Positions 7,304 to 15,914 of a stretch of 64,000 bases of DNA are shown piece after piece (the first letter of the stretch is position 1; every line of letters starts with the position of its first letter). Origin of the DNA: JADMIH01 sp035274425. Lineage in GTDB: Bacteria > Chloroflexota > Chloroflexia > QHBQ01 > JADMIH01. The position numbers and the translations under genes are program-made. The stretch is taken from NCBI GenBank assembly GCA_035274425.1, contig DATEOC010000039.1, forward strand, positions 62,001-126,000, read 5' to 3'. Under the pieces are notes generated by a model, which was not told the origin of the DNA, did no database searches, and saw nothing but the letters and a program-made list of their open reading frames with translations.

Positions 7304-9742
7304 ATGTTTGGGGCATTAGGGAGATTTATCTACAAGAACAGGTGGCTGGCGCTGATTGCTGGGTTGGTGCTTATAGTTGCCGGGGTTGTGTATGGGACCA
7401 GCGTCTTCGGGAGGCTCAAGAATGGTGGGTTCTATGACCCCAACGCAGAGTCTACGCAGGTGATGACCTCCATACATGAGAACCTGGGGCAGGACGAGTC
7501 GGCGCTTATCGTGCTCTTCACGTCGAAAGATATGAAGGTGGAGGACCCGAAGTACAAAGAGGAAGTTGAGGCTACGCTGGCGCAGGCGAAGGGGTTGGAG
7601 GGGACTGGCAACGTCACCACGTATTACACCACCGGCGCCAAGCAGTTCGTATCGCTCGACGGGAAGAGCACCTACGCGGTGATTGGCTTCCAGGGGAGCG
7701 AAGAAGAGCAGTCGAAGATAATGGACGTTATACGCGACCCGGAGAAGCCGCTCCTCACCAGCGACGTGCTCGATGTGAAGCTGGGGGGCCTGCCTGCATT
7801 CAGCCAGGAGATAAGCAAGCAGGTGGAGAAGGACCTGGCGAAGGCGGAGAGCCTGACCTTCCCTATCCTGGCGGTGCTGCTGGTGCTGATCTTCGGGAGC
7901 CTGATCGCGGCGGCGTTGCCTCTCGCCATCGGTGGCGTAGTCATATTGGGCGCGTTCCTCATACTGCGTATCGCCAGCGATTTCAGCGACATTTCTATCT
8001 TCTCCATCAACGTTATAACGATGCTTGGGCTCGGACTGGCGATTGACTACAGCCTCTTCATGGTGAGCCGCTTCCGCGAGGAGCTGGTACGCCAGGAGGG
8101 GGACGTGTATGGATCGCTCATCAAGACGATGCAGACGGCGGGGCGCACGGTCATGTTCAGCGGCCTCACGGTGGCGATCAGCCTCTTGAGCCTGCTCGTC
8201 TTCCCACAGATGTTCCTACAGAGCATGGGGTTGGGTGGGGCGGCTGCCGTAGTGGTGGCGATGCTGGCGGCCCTGACGGTGCTGCCCGCCGCGCTGGCGC
8301 TCCTGGGGCACAGGGTCAACTCGGCGTCGGTGTGGTCGCTGCTGAGGAGGGGACGCAAGCGAGAGGCGATAGCGGAGGCGGTGCCGGAGGGGCATGGATT
8401 CTGGTTCAGGTGGAGCAACTTCGTGATGAGGCGAGCGGGCATCATGCTTATAGTGGCGCTCATACCCCTGGTGATAGCGGGTCTGCCGTTCTTGCGGGCT
8501 AAGATGTCGGTGGCCGACACGCGCTCGATGCCTGCGAGCAGCCAGAGCCGCTACGTGGGCGAGCGGCTGGAGAATGACTTCCCGCGCAACGAGACGACGC
8601 CCATAGAGATCGTCTATCGCGCCGAGACTCGGCCTGATTACAAGGAGAGCGTGGGCGACCTGTATGAATCGCTTATGAGCCAGGGGACGCTGGAAAAGTA
8701 CATGCCTCCTGTAGCGTCCAAAGAGAGTCTGAGCGCGCTGTATGACTATACGCGGGCTATAGAGAAGATACCGGGCGTCACCCGCGTGGAGAGCATGGTG
8801 AATTACGGCACCGGAATGAGTAAGCAGGAGTACCTGGACCTCTTCGCGGAGAACAGGCGGCTCAACGATGGGCTGGCGCTGGGGCTGATAGAGCAGTACG
8901 CGAAGGGGAATTACACGCTGGTGAAGGTGCTGTACACGCCGGATGCCGCGTCGGAAGAGACTAAGCAGATCGTGAAGGATATACGTGGGCTGTCTCTGCC
9001 CGCGGGGATGAGCGCGCAGGTGGGCGGGATACCGGCTATCGTGCTCGACTTCCTGGGGAGCCTGGCGAAGGGGGTGCCGCTCGCGCTGGCGCTCATCGTA
9101 GGGATCATCTTCATCTTGCTCTTCCTGATGCTTGGGAGCGTGGTGGTGCCACTGAAGGCGGTGATACTGAATATACTGTCGCTGTCGGTGAGCTTCGGGG
9201 CGCTGGTGTGGATATTCCAGGACGGCAACCTGAGCAACCTACTGGGGTTCACATCTATAGGGAGCATAGACGGGACGCAGCCGGTGCTGATCTTCGCTAT
9301 AGCATTCGGGCTTTCGATGGACTACGAGGTGTTCCTGCTGAGCCGGATCAAGGAGAATTATGACCGGACGGGGGACAATACGGCGTCGGTGGCGCTGGGG
9401 GTGCAGAAGACGGGGTATATCATCACGAGCGCGGCTGCATTATTAGTGATAGTGTTCGCGGGCTTCGCGACGGGGGAGATCAGCCAGATCAAGCAGGTGG
9501 GTATCGGCCTCTCGCTGGCGGTGCTGGTGGACGCTACGCTGGTGAGGATGCTGCTAGTGCCGGCGACGATGAAGCTGATGGGCAATTATAACTGGTGGGC
9601 ACCCAGGCCGCTCAAGAGGCTATACGAGCGGATGGGGATGAGCGAGGTAGAGCATGCGGCAGAAGAAACGCCTCAGCCAGCCCTGGAAGCAGAGGTGCCG
9701 GACGCGCATAAGCCGGTGGTAGCGCAGCAGACAGGGAGTTAA
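7304..9742 (+). CDS. MMPL/RND-superfamily transporter
   Basis: Inner-membrane exporter of 812 residues driven by the proton gradient; family members move lipids, lipid-linked compounds or drugs. It shows the duplicated RND layout: TM1 (about 13-33), a large extracytoplasmic loop (35-185), five helices, a cytoplasmic segment, then a second half of the same order. Each half carries the conserved TM4 segment (GLGLAIDYSLFMVSRF near residue 247 and FGLSMDYEVFLLSR near 670), where the Asp is the expected proton relay. A ribosome-binding site (AGGAGGG) precedes ATG 7304. The upstream TetR gene is the probable regulator. The final 40 residues are polar and cytoplasmic. Cargo cannot be told from sequence. 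Confidence 0.9.
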   Translation: MFGALGRFIYKNRWLALIAGLVLIVAGVVYGTSVFGRLKNGGFYDPNAESTQVMTSIHENLGQDESALIVLFTSKDMKVEDPKYKEEVEATLAQAKGLEGTGNVTTYYTTGAKQFVSLDGKSTYAVIGFQGSEEEQSKIMDVIRDPEKPLLTSDVLDVKLGGLPAFSQEISKQVEKDLAKAESLTFPILAVLLVLIFGSLIAAALPLAIGGVVILGAFLILRIASDFSDISIFSINVITMLGLGLAIDYSLFMVSRFREELVRQEGDVYGSLIKTMQTAGRTVMFSGLTVAISLLSLLVFPQMFLQSMGLGGAAAVVVAMLAALTVLPAALALLGHRVNSASVWSLLRRGRKREAIAEAVPEGHGFWFRWSNFVMRRAGIMLIVALIPLVIAGLPFLRAKMSVADTRSMPASSQSRYVGERLENDFPRNETTPIEIVYRAETRPDYKESVGDLYESLMSQGTLEKYMPPVASKESLSALYDYTRAIEKIPGVTRVESMVNYGTGMSKQEYLDLFAENRRLNDGLALGLIEQYAKGNYTLVKVLYTPDAASEETKQIVKDIRGLSLPAGMSAQVGGIPAIVLDFLGSLAKGVPLALALIVGIIFILLFLMLGSVVVPLKAVILNILSLSVSFGALVWIFQDGNLSNLLGFTSIGSIDGTQPVLIFAIAFGLSMDYEVFLLSRIKENYDRTGDNTASVALGVQKTGYIITSAAALLVIVFAGFATGEISQIKQVGIGLSLAVLVDATLVRMLLVPATMKLMGNYNWWAPRPLKRLYERMGMSEVEHAAEETPQPALEAEVPDAHKPVVAQQTGS

Positions 9743-9755
9743 AGGGTCTTGAGTT

Positions 9756-9797
9756 AATGAGCAAAATGAGCGCCCGCGGGCGCTCATTTTGCTCATT
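9756..9797. terminator. Perfect 42-bp palindrome between convergent genes
   Basis: Two 21-nt arms are exactly complementary with no spacer. The GC core GCGCCCGCGGGCGC is flanked by A4 and T4. It lies between the stop codons of the MMPL gene and a convergent small gene, so it fits a shared bidirectional terminator. Confidence 0.8.
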
Positions 9798-9805
9798 TGC
9801 GTAAT

Positions 9806-10066
9806 TTACTGGGGGCCGCTTAGCTGCTGGCTGGCGAGCGACATCTCGACCACCGCGGCGCTCTCTTCCAGGCGCTTGTTGAGGGAGCGCAATCGTTTCA
9901 CCTCGGCTATCAGACCCGGCACGTCATCGTGAGCAAGCCTCCGTACTTTCAGTAGCAGGGTGCGGAGCTTCTCGAGGTCCGACGGTATCTCCCTGCGTAC
10001 ATAAGGAGAATTCATTATCTCCATACAACGTGTCTCTATCTCGCTCAACTCATTCCTGACTGCCAT
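9806..10066 (-). CDS. Small helical protein of unknown function
   Basis: An 86-residue protein that I do not recognise. Residues about 50-78 (AEVKRLRSLNKRLEESAAVV) have the heptad pattern of a short coiled coil. There is no signal peptide or membrane helix, so it is probably cytoplasmic. GAGAGGG lies about 6 nt before the ATG, supporting a real gene. It ends against the palindrome at 9756-9797. Confidence 0.6.
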   Translation of the reverse strand: MAVRNELSEIETRCMEIMNSPYVRREIPSDLEKLRTLLLKVRRLAHDDVPGLIAEVKRLRSLNKRLEESAAVVEMSLASQQLSGPQ

Positions 10067-10167
10067 CTGTTGCCCTCTCTTTCTCTTTCACTTTGGCCCC
10101 ACTTAAACGCACGGCCCAAAATTACAATAGCGCCTTCTAGTTAATTATACCATCCGGGGGCAAGGCG

Positions 10168-10252
10168 GGACGATGGACGACAGACGACGGACGACGGACG
10201 ATAGACGACGGACGATAGATTGAAACGTGAAACGTGATGCGTGATGCGTGAC
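10168..10252. repeat. Mixed 7-bp tandem arrays (GACGGAC, then GTGATGC/GTGAAAC types)
   Basis: The 227-bp gap between two reverse-strand genes holds a run of GACGACG/GACGGAC/GACGATA units followed by CGTGAAA and CGTGATG units, all with a 7-bp period. No gene is seen. Confidence 0.75.
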
Positions 10253-10293
10253 GAGGGGGGAGATGATATGTGGGGAGTGAGGACTGAGGGGGA

Positions 10294-10734
10294 TTATATG
10301 TTCCGACGCACCGTTACGGAAGTTACGGCGGCGCGGTCAATATCGCGCTCGTCGCCGGGCGCAAATTTCACCTCGGCGATTATAGCCGAGTTGCAGGGGC
10401 CTTCTTCGAGGTTGATATCCTGGAAAATGATCCTGGTTGACTTGCTGGGGTGAAGCCTGAGGAGTTCAGTGTACTTGTCGAAGACCTCGGCCAGCTCGCG
10501 CACTGATAAAGTGCTCGTGCCTGACAAAGAAAGTTCTACATAAGAAGGCTCGTTGGTGCCGAACCTACGCACGACCTCGGCCAGGCTAAAAGCAGAGTCG
10601 GAAGGGCGAACAGTGATGGGAAGGCTTTCGCCAGGGTCCTCTACGATCTCGCCAATAAAAGCTGCCGCCTCACCCGCCGTCAGCGAGGGGGCAGAGAGGG
10701 TCAAACAAATCTTTCTGATCGTTTCGATAACCAT
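10294..10734 (-). CDS. Unknown protein coupled to the eCIS-effector-like gene
   Basis: 146 residues, not recognised. It is mixed alpha/beta by appearance, without membrane segments or signal peptide. Its ATG begins immediately after the TAG of the upstream 410-residue gene with no intervening base, so the two are translationally coupled and probably act together. In comparable gene pairs the second product is often an immunity protein, chaperone or loader, but nothing in this sequence shows which applies. Confidence 0.65.
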   Translation of the reverse strand: MVIETIRKICLTLSAPSLTAGEAAAFIGEIVEDPGESLPITVRPSDSAFSLAEVVRRFGTNEPSYVELSLSGTSTLSVRELAEVFDKYTELLRLHPSKSTRIIFQDINLEEGPCNSAIIAEVKFAPGDERDIDRAAVTSVTVRRNI

Positions 10735-11967
10735 CTACTGTTTCTGCCCCTTTTTCAGATACTCCGTTTCGACTTTATCCTCAAGGTCATTAGCATCCTT
10801 CTCAATAGGGAGCGCTCTGTAGGCTTTATGTGCCTTCTGCCAGTCATCATAAGCAGCGTTCAGCAGGAAGTATTCGACGCTCATTAAGGACTCGTATTTC
10901 TCCGTTACCCTCTTATCCTTTTCACCGTACTTAGTGACTAAGGCTTTGTACGCTTTATTCTCCTTCTCATAATTCTTCAGGCTCTTCTTGTATTCCTCAT
11001 CTGCTTTATACAGGTTCTGCATAGTTTCGCTGTGATGGGTCCTACCCTCTCCGTAGTAGTCCTTGTGCCAGGCTTCGGCCTCTTTAAGCTCTGTATCTGC
11101 TACCTGGCGCTTCGCGGCGTCCTGGATCTTACCAACGCCGGCCTTGCTGATGGGGCTGGCGGCCGCCTTCACAGCAACCCTATCTGGTATCTTCATCTCC
11201 TTCGCGATCTGACCAGCCGTCTTCCCCTTTCCCGCCAGCATGCGGGCTATCCTGAAGTCCTGTTCGGCGTGGCGGGCCTCATGGAGTATCGTATCGGCTG
11301 CATCTTTCATTTCCTCGTCGGTCATAGAGCGTTTAATGACGACACCGGGGTCCAGCTTCATCGCCCAAAGTGCTGGATCAAACTCTCCTCGAGCGTGGTC
11401 CAGCGTGTGGATTTGGACGTCGACCGTCTCTACTCCTATGGCGGCGAGACGGTCATTGGCCTTGCTGACAAGCGCCTGCGCCCGCCGGAGAAGTCCCCAG
11501 GTTGCCCATTGGTTGTTCCCTTCGGCATCTTTGAGAGCTTTGATACCTTTGACATCTTTTACATACTTTTTGACTTGCGAGTCAGCGGCTAAGCCAGTCG
11601 AACTGGGCTTCTCCTTAGTTGTGGTGTGGCCCTTTTCAACTTGCCTCATGACAGAGAGTAAGGAAGTTTGGGGGGCAACGTCCGCAGTAGCCTGTCGCTG
11701 AACCGAGGAGATGTGGGTGAGGAATCGGCGTGCGGCACGGTTGCCATGTGTCTGCTGCATCTGTTGCACCAGGGTCGCGCGCACAGGTCCGCTACCGCGA
11801 CCGTTGAAGGTGGGATTTCTGAGGAAGGCGCCTTGATACTCTATCGGCGCCGCGGAGGCCAGGAGATCAGTGAGAGGAGCGTTCGTGCTCTCGTGCTGAG
11901 GGGCGTGTTCCTTGCTCCGTTCTGCGTGCCGCCTATCGTTATGAGCATTGTCGAGGTCGTCTGACAT
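10735..11967 (-). CDS. Putative HExxH metallopeptidase with eCIS-effector-like N-terminus
   Basis: 410 residues. ATG 11967 is chosen because GGGAAAGGG lies upstream; the open frame extends further but has no better start. Residues about 40-95 (AFLRNPTFN...QQTHGNRAARRFL...VQRQ) match the pattern I know from DUF4157-type and other cargo of extracellular contractile injection systems (NRAVxRLL followed by QRQ). Residues 229-233 read HEARH, an HExxH zinc site, with nearby E236 as another possible ligand. The C-terminal 150 residues are Lys/Glu/Tyr-rich and look helical. The HExxH and NRA motifs are seen directly; a role as injected toxin is inference, since no eCIS structural gene lies in this window. 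It shares a promoter with the downstream 146-residue gene. Confidence 0.55.
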   Translation of the reverse strand: MSDDLDNAHNDRRHAERSKEHAPQHESTNAPLTDLLASAAPIEYQGAFLRNPTFNGRGSGPVRATLVQQMQQTHGNRAARRFLTHISSVQRQATADVAPQTSLLSVMRQVEKGHTTTKEKPSSTGLAADSQVKKYVKDVKGIKALKDAEGNNQWATWGLLRRAQALVSKANDRLAAIGVETVDVQIHTLDHARGEFDPALWAMKLDPGVVIKRSMTDEEMKDAADTILHEARHAEQDFRIARMLAGKGKTAGQIAKEMKIPDRVAVKAAASPISKAGVGKIQDAAKRQVADTELKEAEAWHKDYYGEGRTHHSETMQNLYKADEEYKKSLKNYEKENKAYKALVTKYGEKDKRVTEKYESLMSVEYFLLNAAYDDWQKAHKAYRALPIEKDANDLEDKVETEYLKKGQKQ

Positions 11968-12211
11968 GGCCGTCGCCCTTTCCCGCAAGATTACTGGCAT
12001 GTAACGACGAAACAAAGGAAGCGCGATACGAGGCACCTGCATGAAGACAGCAGGGCTAAACGAGAAGAAACATCTTCAGTATCATTATACTAGCATTGTC
12101 AATACTTTAGTGAGGGGTGAATTGTCATAGAAATGTTTATCTTTCTGTGGTATATCAATTGCATATGAAATAGAGTGGGGAGTGATAAATATCTAAGAAA
12201 GGCGGCGATAG

Positions 12212-13072
12212 GTGGATTTGGATAGCGAGGAGCGGTCCAACGGCAGGCATGATGAGGTTGCGGTTGCGCTGAGTAGGCCAATAGTGGCTACGCATGGGCT
12301 GACGCGGCGCTTTGGGGATTTCACCGCTGTTGACGGGGTGGATATGGAGGTGAGGCCCGGCGAGGTGTTTGGGTTGCTGGGGCCGAACGGCGCGGGCAAG
12401 ACTACCACTATCAAGATGCTGGTTACGCTCCTCCCTCCCAGCGACGGCAGGGCGAGCGTGGGGGGATACGATATTGTCCGGCAATCGGGGCAGGTGCGGA
12501 GGCTACTGGGATATGTGCCGCAGGCCCTCTCGGCGGATGGCAGCTTGACGGGGTATGAGAACCTGATGATTTTCGCGAAGCTGTATGACGTGCCGAGGAG
12601 GGAGCAGAAGCCGCGTGTCGAAGAGGCGATGGAGTTCATGGGGCTGGCGGACGCGGCGAAGAGGCTGGTGCGCCTCTACTCCGGGGGGATGGTGCGGAGG
12701 CTGGAGATCGCGCAGACGCTTATACATCGCCCGCGGGTCCTCTTCCTGGACGAGCCGACGATTGGGCTTGACCCTGTCGCGAGGCGCACGGTGTGGAACC
12801 ACCTTGAGAGCATGCGGGAGCGGTACGGCACTACCTTATTTGTGACTACCCATTACATGGAGGAAGCGCAGGAGCTTTGCACCCGCGTGGCTATCATGAA
12901 CCGGGGGAAGATAGTAGCCCTCGACACGCCGGAGGCGCTGGTAGAGCAGTTGGGAAGCGAGGAGGCTACCCTCGAAGATGCCTTCGCCCACTTCACGGGT
13001 GGATCTTTGGAGTCGGGTGGGACGTATAAGGACGTAAGGAATGTGAGGAGGACGGCGGGGAGGCTGCGGTAG
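12212..13072 (+). CDS. ABC-2 type exporter, ATP-binding subunit
   Basis: DrrA/CcmA-like ATPase of 286 residues that powers an exporter. Motifs in order: Walker A GPNGAGKTT (about residue 55), Q-loop, signature YSGGMVRRLEIAQ, Walker B VLFLDEPTIGLDP, and the H-loop (VTTHY). The short C-terminal extension is typical of the DrrA group. GTG 12212 with AAAGGCGG upstream is used as start. The permease gene follows after a 146-bp gap filled with 7-bp repeats. The frame stays intact to the stop, which abuts the first repeat unit. The exported substrate is unknown; drug or lipid export is the family norm. Confidence 0.9.
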   Translation: MDLDSEERSNGRHDEVAVALSRPIVATHGLTRRFGDFTAVDGVDMEVRPGEVFGLLGPNGAGKTTTIKMLVTLLPPSDGRASVGGYDIVRQSGQVRRLLGYVPQALSADGSLTGYENLMIFAKLYDVPRREQKPRVEEAMEFMGLADAAKRLVRLYSGGMVRRLEIAQTLIHRPRVLFLDEPTIGLDPVARRTVWNHLESMRERYGTTLFVTTHYMEEAQELCTRVAIMNRGKIVALDTPEALVEQLGSEEATLEDAFAHFTGGSLESGGTYKDVRNVRRTAGRLR

Positions 13073-13193
13073 TGCGGAGTGCGGAGTGCGGAATAGACGA
13101 CGGACGATGGACGACGGACGACGGACAGCAGAAAGCAGAAGGCAGAAGGCAGATGATAGAGTGAACGTGATGCGTGATGCGTGATGCGTGAGG
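13071..13193. repeat. Four different 7-bp tandem arrays side by side
   Basis: Consecutive arrays of AGTGCGG (13071-13091, three units), GACGGAC-type units (13096-13126), AGCAGAA/GGCAGAA (13127-13154, four units) and CGTGATG (13166-13193, four units). All have a 7-bp period. They occupy nearly the whole gap between the two ABC exporter genes. Confidence 0.9.
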
Positions 13194-13218
13194 ATGGGCG
13201 ATAAGGGAGTGAGTTGAA

Positions 13219-14052
13219 TTGAGCGTGGAGAGTTCGACTGTTGGGGTTATACCACTGCATGAGCCTCGGGGGATGGGGGAGCATGTCACGGGGTACCTGA
13301 AGAAGGTGGTTGCCATCACTGAGATGGAGGTGCAGAAGCTCCTCCATGACCAGTGGGATATATTCACGAGATCGATACAGCCTGTGCTGTGGTTGATACT
13401 ATTTGGTGGGGTCTTTGGGCGGTTGCGAATACTGCCGGAGGGGATGGGGAGCTATCTCGATTTTGTGACGCCGGGTATATTGGCGCAGTCGGTGATGACT
13501 ATATCGATCTTCCAGGGGATTACGCTGATCTGGGAGCGCGACCAGGGGACTCTACAGAAGTACCTGGTCAGCCCGATGCCGAGGTCGGCGCTCGTGCTGG
13601 GGAAGGGGATTGGGGCGGGGGTGCGCGGAACTATACAGGCGCTCACCATCTCTATCCTCGCTTTATTCATGGGAGTGCATCTGGAGTGGAACCCACTGAC
13701 GTGGCTGGGGGTGATCGTGTTCATCTTCTTGGGGGCGATATTCTTCTCCACGCTCTCTCTGTTGATAGCCGCGCTGGTGCGCAACAGGGAACGCGTACAG
13801 GGGCTTGGGCAGCTGATAATGATGCCTCTATTCTTTGCGTCTAACGCGCTCTACCCGGTGACTATTATGCCCGCATACGTTGAGGCGCTGGCCCGCTTCA
13901 ACCCGCTCAGCTACATGGTAGACGGGTTACGCGAGTTGATGGTAGGTACGCCCGGACACTTTGGCCTGGGTATGAACCTGGTGGTGCTGGTCGCGGCTAA
14001 TGCGTTCTTCGTGTGGTTAGCCGCGAGGGTGTTCCCGCGTGTGGTGCACTAG
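13219..14052 (+). CDS. ABC-2 type exporter, permease subunit
   Basis: Integral membrane partner of the preceding ATPase, 277 residues, ABC2_membrane family. A cytoplasmic N-terminus of about 50 residues leads into six predicted helices, with the typical conserved stretch around FASNALYPVTIMPAYVEALARFNPLSY near residues 213-240. The start is TTG 13219 with AAGGGAGTGAG upstream; the repeat-filled gap argues that the ATPase and permease remain on one transcript. A small reverse-strand gene converges on it. Confidence 0.88.
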   Translation: MSVESSTVGVIPLHEPRGMGEHVTGYLKKVVAITEMEVQKLLHDQWDIFTRSIQPVLWLILFGGVFGRLRILPEGMGSYLDFVTPGILAQSVMTISIFQGITLIWERDQGTLQKYLVSPMPRSALVLGKGIGAGVRGTIQALTISILALFMGVHLEWNPLTWLGVIVFIFLGAIFFSTLSLLIAALVRNRERVQGLGQLIMMPLFFASNALYPVTIMPAYVEALARFNPLSYMVDGLRELMVGTPGHFGLGMNLVVLVAANAFFVWLAARVFPRVVH

Positions 14053-14070
14053 GAGCTTTTCTCAAAACTT

Positions 14071-14325
14071 CTATGTATCCTCCTCAACCTCAACAGTCGT
14101 TATATCTTCAATATGATACTGCTTTATGAAGGTATCGATGATTAGTAGCGCCGAGCGCGCATCGTCGACCTCAACGCTAAGATCCATTACACCCATGCCC
14201 GCGCCCCCACCTACAACCGCTATGCCGTTCTCTTCCAGTAAGTCTTCAAGGGCATATCGAAGCTCAAGTTCGTCTCCCACTGGAAAACCGTCTCTTCCTA
14301 GCGAGATTTGAATGTCAATTCTCAT
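14071..14325 (-). CDS. Small acidic protein of unknown function
   Basis: 84 residues with alternating strands and helices (RIDIQISLG ... GVMDLSVEVDDARSALLIIDTFI) that would suit a ferredoxin-like fold. A Gly-rich loop (VVGGGAGMGVMD) is conspicuous. No signal peptide or membrane helix. I do not recognise the family. It converges with the ABC permease, stopping 19 bp from it. Confidence 0.55.
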   Translation of the reverse strand: MRIDIQISLGRDGFPVGDELELRYALEDLLEENGIAVVGGGAGMGVMDLSVEVDDARSALLIIDTFIKQYHIEDITTVEVEEDT

Positions 14326-14810
14326 CCGCTTCGCTCCATTAGGTTGATGTTCTAAACTATGACTGACTTTGCAGGTGTATCCTTACCTTCAGGTTATTAA
14401 ACTATATTCTAACATAGCAGCCAGGAAGCAATCTTTTACTGCTGTTTCTCGACCCTGAACGGTGTATAAGTGGATGTTTTTCGGGGATAAAGGGTGAGAT
14501 GTGTGTATAAAGGATGTTTAGAGGTCCTGGAAAAGTGTGAAAAGCGTCCACAAGGATGTGTAACGGATTGTGGAGAGTGGGGTGTAGAAGGTGGGGGCGT
14601 TGCACATCCGGTCTGGATGGATGTGTAGATGGGGAAGGCGGATGGGGAGAAGAGTCGGAGATTGTACACCGGACATCCGGCGCAAAAATGGGGCGATTCG
14701 TGCGTAAATGAGGGCGCTTTCCACGGATGCACATCCACTACTGCTAAGGACTACTTTATTTATCTATTAAAGAAAAGAATTAAAGAGATGGGACCCAGGG
14801 GGAAAAGAAG
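14326..14810. other. Non-coding region with DnaA-box-like repeats (possible oriC)
   Basis: No credible gene. From 14461 to 14632 the top strand repeats GTGTATAA-like words in one direction: GGTGTATAA (14461), CGGGGATAA (14482), TGTGTATAA (14502), TGTGAAAAG (14536), TGTGTAACG (14557), GGTGTAGAA (14581) and TGTGTAGAT (14622). Several are spaced 20-24 bp apart. TGTGTATAA is an exact match to the DnaA-box complement TGTGNATAA; the others are degenerate. An AT-rich stretch (about 14750-14785) follows, and dnaN lies about 1.1 kb downstream. Possible replication origin; this is inference. Confidence 0.35.
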
Positions 14811-15824
14811 CTGGTAGGAAATCCACTAATAGAGCTGTCTCATGCTGTTCTTCTCTCTTATGGAGTGAGGGGTGCAAGGGTAACTCCTTTACGGCAACGA
14901 AACAACACAGTGCTCAAAGTTGAGACAGGGCCTGAGCACGCACGCTCTACTTATGTTTTGCGCATTCACCGTCCAGGTTACCGTACCGTAGATGAGACTC
15001 GATCAGAGCTAACCTTTCTCATGGCATTGCGGCAGGCGACCGGACTGGCGGTGCCCGAACCTGTGCCGAATCTCGAAGGGGACTTAGTTACCCTGGCCTC
15101 GACGCAAGATGGGGGTGAGACGCGGCATTGTGACCTCTTGACATGGCTCGATGGGAAGCCTCGCTATCCGGGCCAGGGTCTTGGGTTGCGCTCTGTAAAC
15201 AGGCTTGGTGAGTTTCTTGGTTGCTTGCACGCTTACTCCCAACGGTTCGCGCCGCCGGAAGGGTTCGCTCTCCCTCGCTGGGACGCCGGCGGGCTGTTCA
15301 CGGAACGATCACCTTACAAACCTGGGCCTTTGGGCGATATGTTCTCAGACGAGCAGCGTGCTCTCTTCGCGGAGGTGGAAAGGAGGTCAAGGGCTGTCTT
15401 GCGCGAGTTGGGTGAGGGGGATGGGGAGTTTGGCATTATCCATGCCGACTTTATACTCGGCAACTGTCTCTTCCAGGGTCGGGAGCCGCGACTGCTTGAC
15501 TTTGACGATTGCGGTTGGGGCTACTTTCTATACGATATGTGCCCCATGCTCGGCAATCTGAAGGACTACCCGCGCTATCCAGCGTTGAGACGGGAATTCC
15601 TCGCCGGATACCGGAGTATAAGGCCCCTGCTGAAAGAGCACGAGGCACATATCGATCTCTTTATCGCGGCGCGACACGCCATGTCGTGCCTGTGGGTAGC
15701 GGGCAACCAACGCTCATCCAGCGCGGGACCGGACTTGAATGAGCATGTGGCATACAGGATAGGAGAGGTACGTAACTATCTCTCTTCCACTTATGCCCAC
15801 CCTTTCCACAGGGAGGTGGCGTGA
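14811..15824 (+). CDS. APH-family phosphotransferase (aminoglycoside/homoserine kinase-like)
   Basis: Soluble kinase-like phosphotransferase that transfers phosphate to a small molecule; substrate unknown. The catalytic loop IIHADFILGN and the metal-binding LLDFDD are intact (H193, D195, N200, D212 counted from GTG 14865). The first in-frame ATG/GTG/TTG, GTG 14865, begins after the expected N-lobe start. The frame is open upstream to 14784 and reads LIELSHAVLLSYG, which fits the family N-terminus. AGGGGGA sits seven bases before CTG 14811, so I place the start there; GTG 14865 remains possible. The gene lies between the possible origin region and dnaN. Confidence 0.72.
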   Translation: MVGNPLIELSHAVLLSYGVRGARVTPLRQRNNTVLKVETGPEHARSTYVLRIHRPGYRTVDETRSELTFLMALRQATGLAVPEPVPNLEGDLVTLASTQDGGETRHCDLLTWLDGKPRYPGQGLGLRSVNRLGEFLGCLHAYSQRFAPPEGFALPRWDAGGLFTERSPYKPGPLGDMFSDEQRALFAEVERRSRAVLRELGEGDGEFGIIHADFILGNCLFQGREPRLLDFDDCGWGYFLYDMCPMLGNLKDYPRYPALRREFLAGYRSIRPLLKEHEAHIDLFIAARHAMSCLWVAGNQRSSSAGPDLNEHVAYRIGEVRNYLSSTYAHPFHREVA

Positions 15825-15914
15825 TATAATGAGCTTGTTCGCGTGAGAGAACGTCTGATTTGAGCGACGGTCCATCAGCGACCAACTAGCATAGGAGCAG
15901 GAGAAGACGTTTCA

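Noticed and set aside
14402..14817. Several short open frames on both strands
   Set aside because: They overlap one another in repetitive GTGTATAA-like sequence with no start signals; the region is better read as non-coding.
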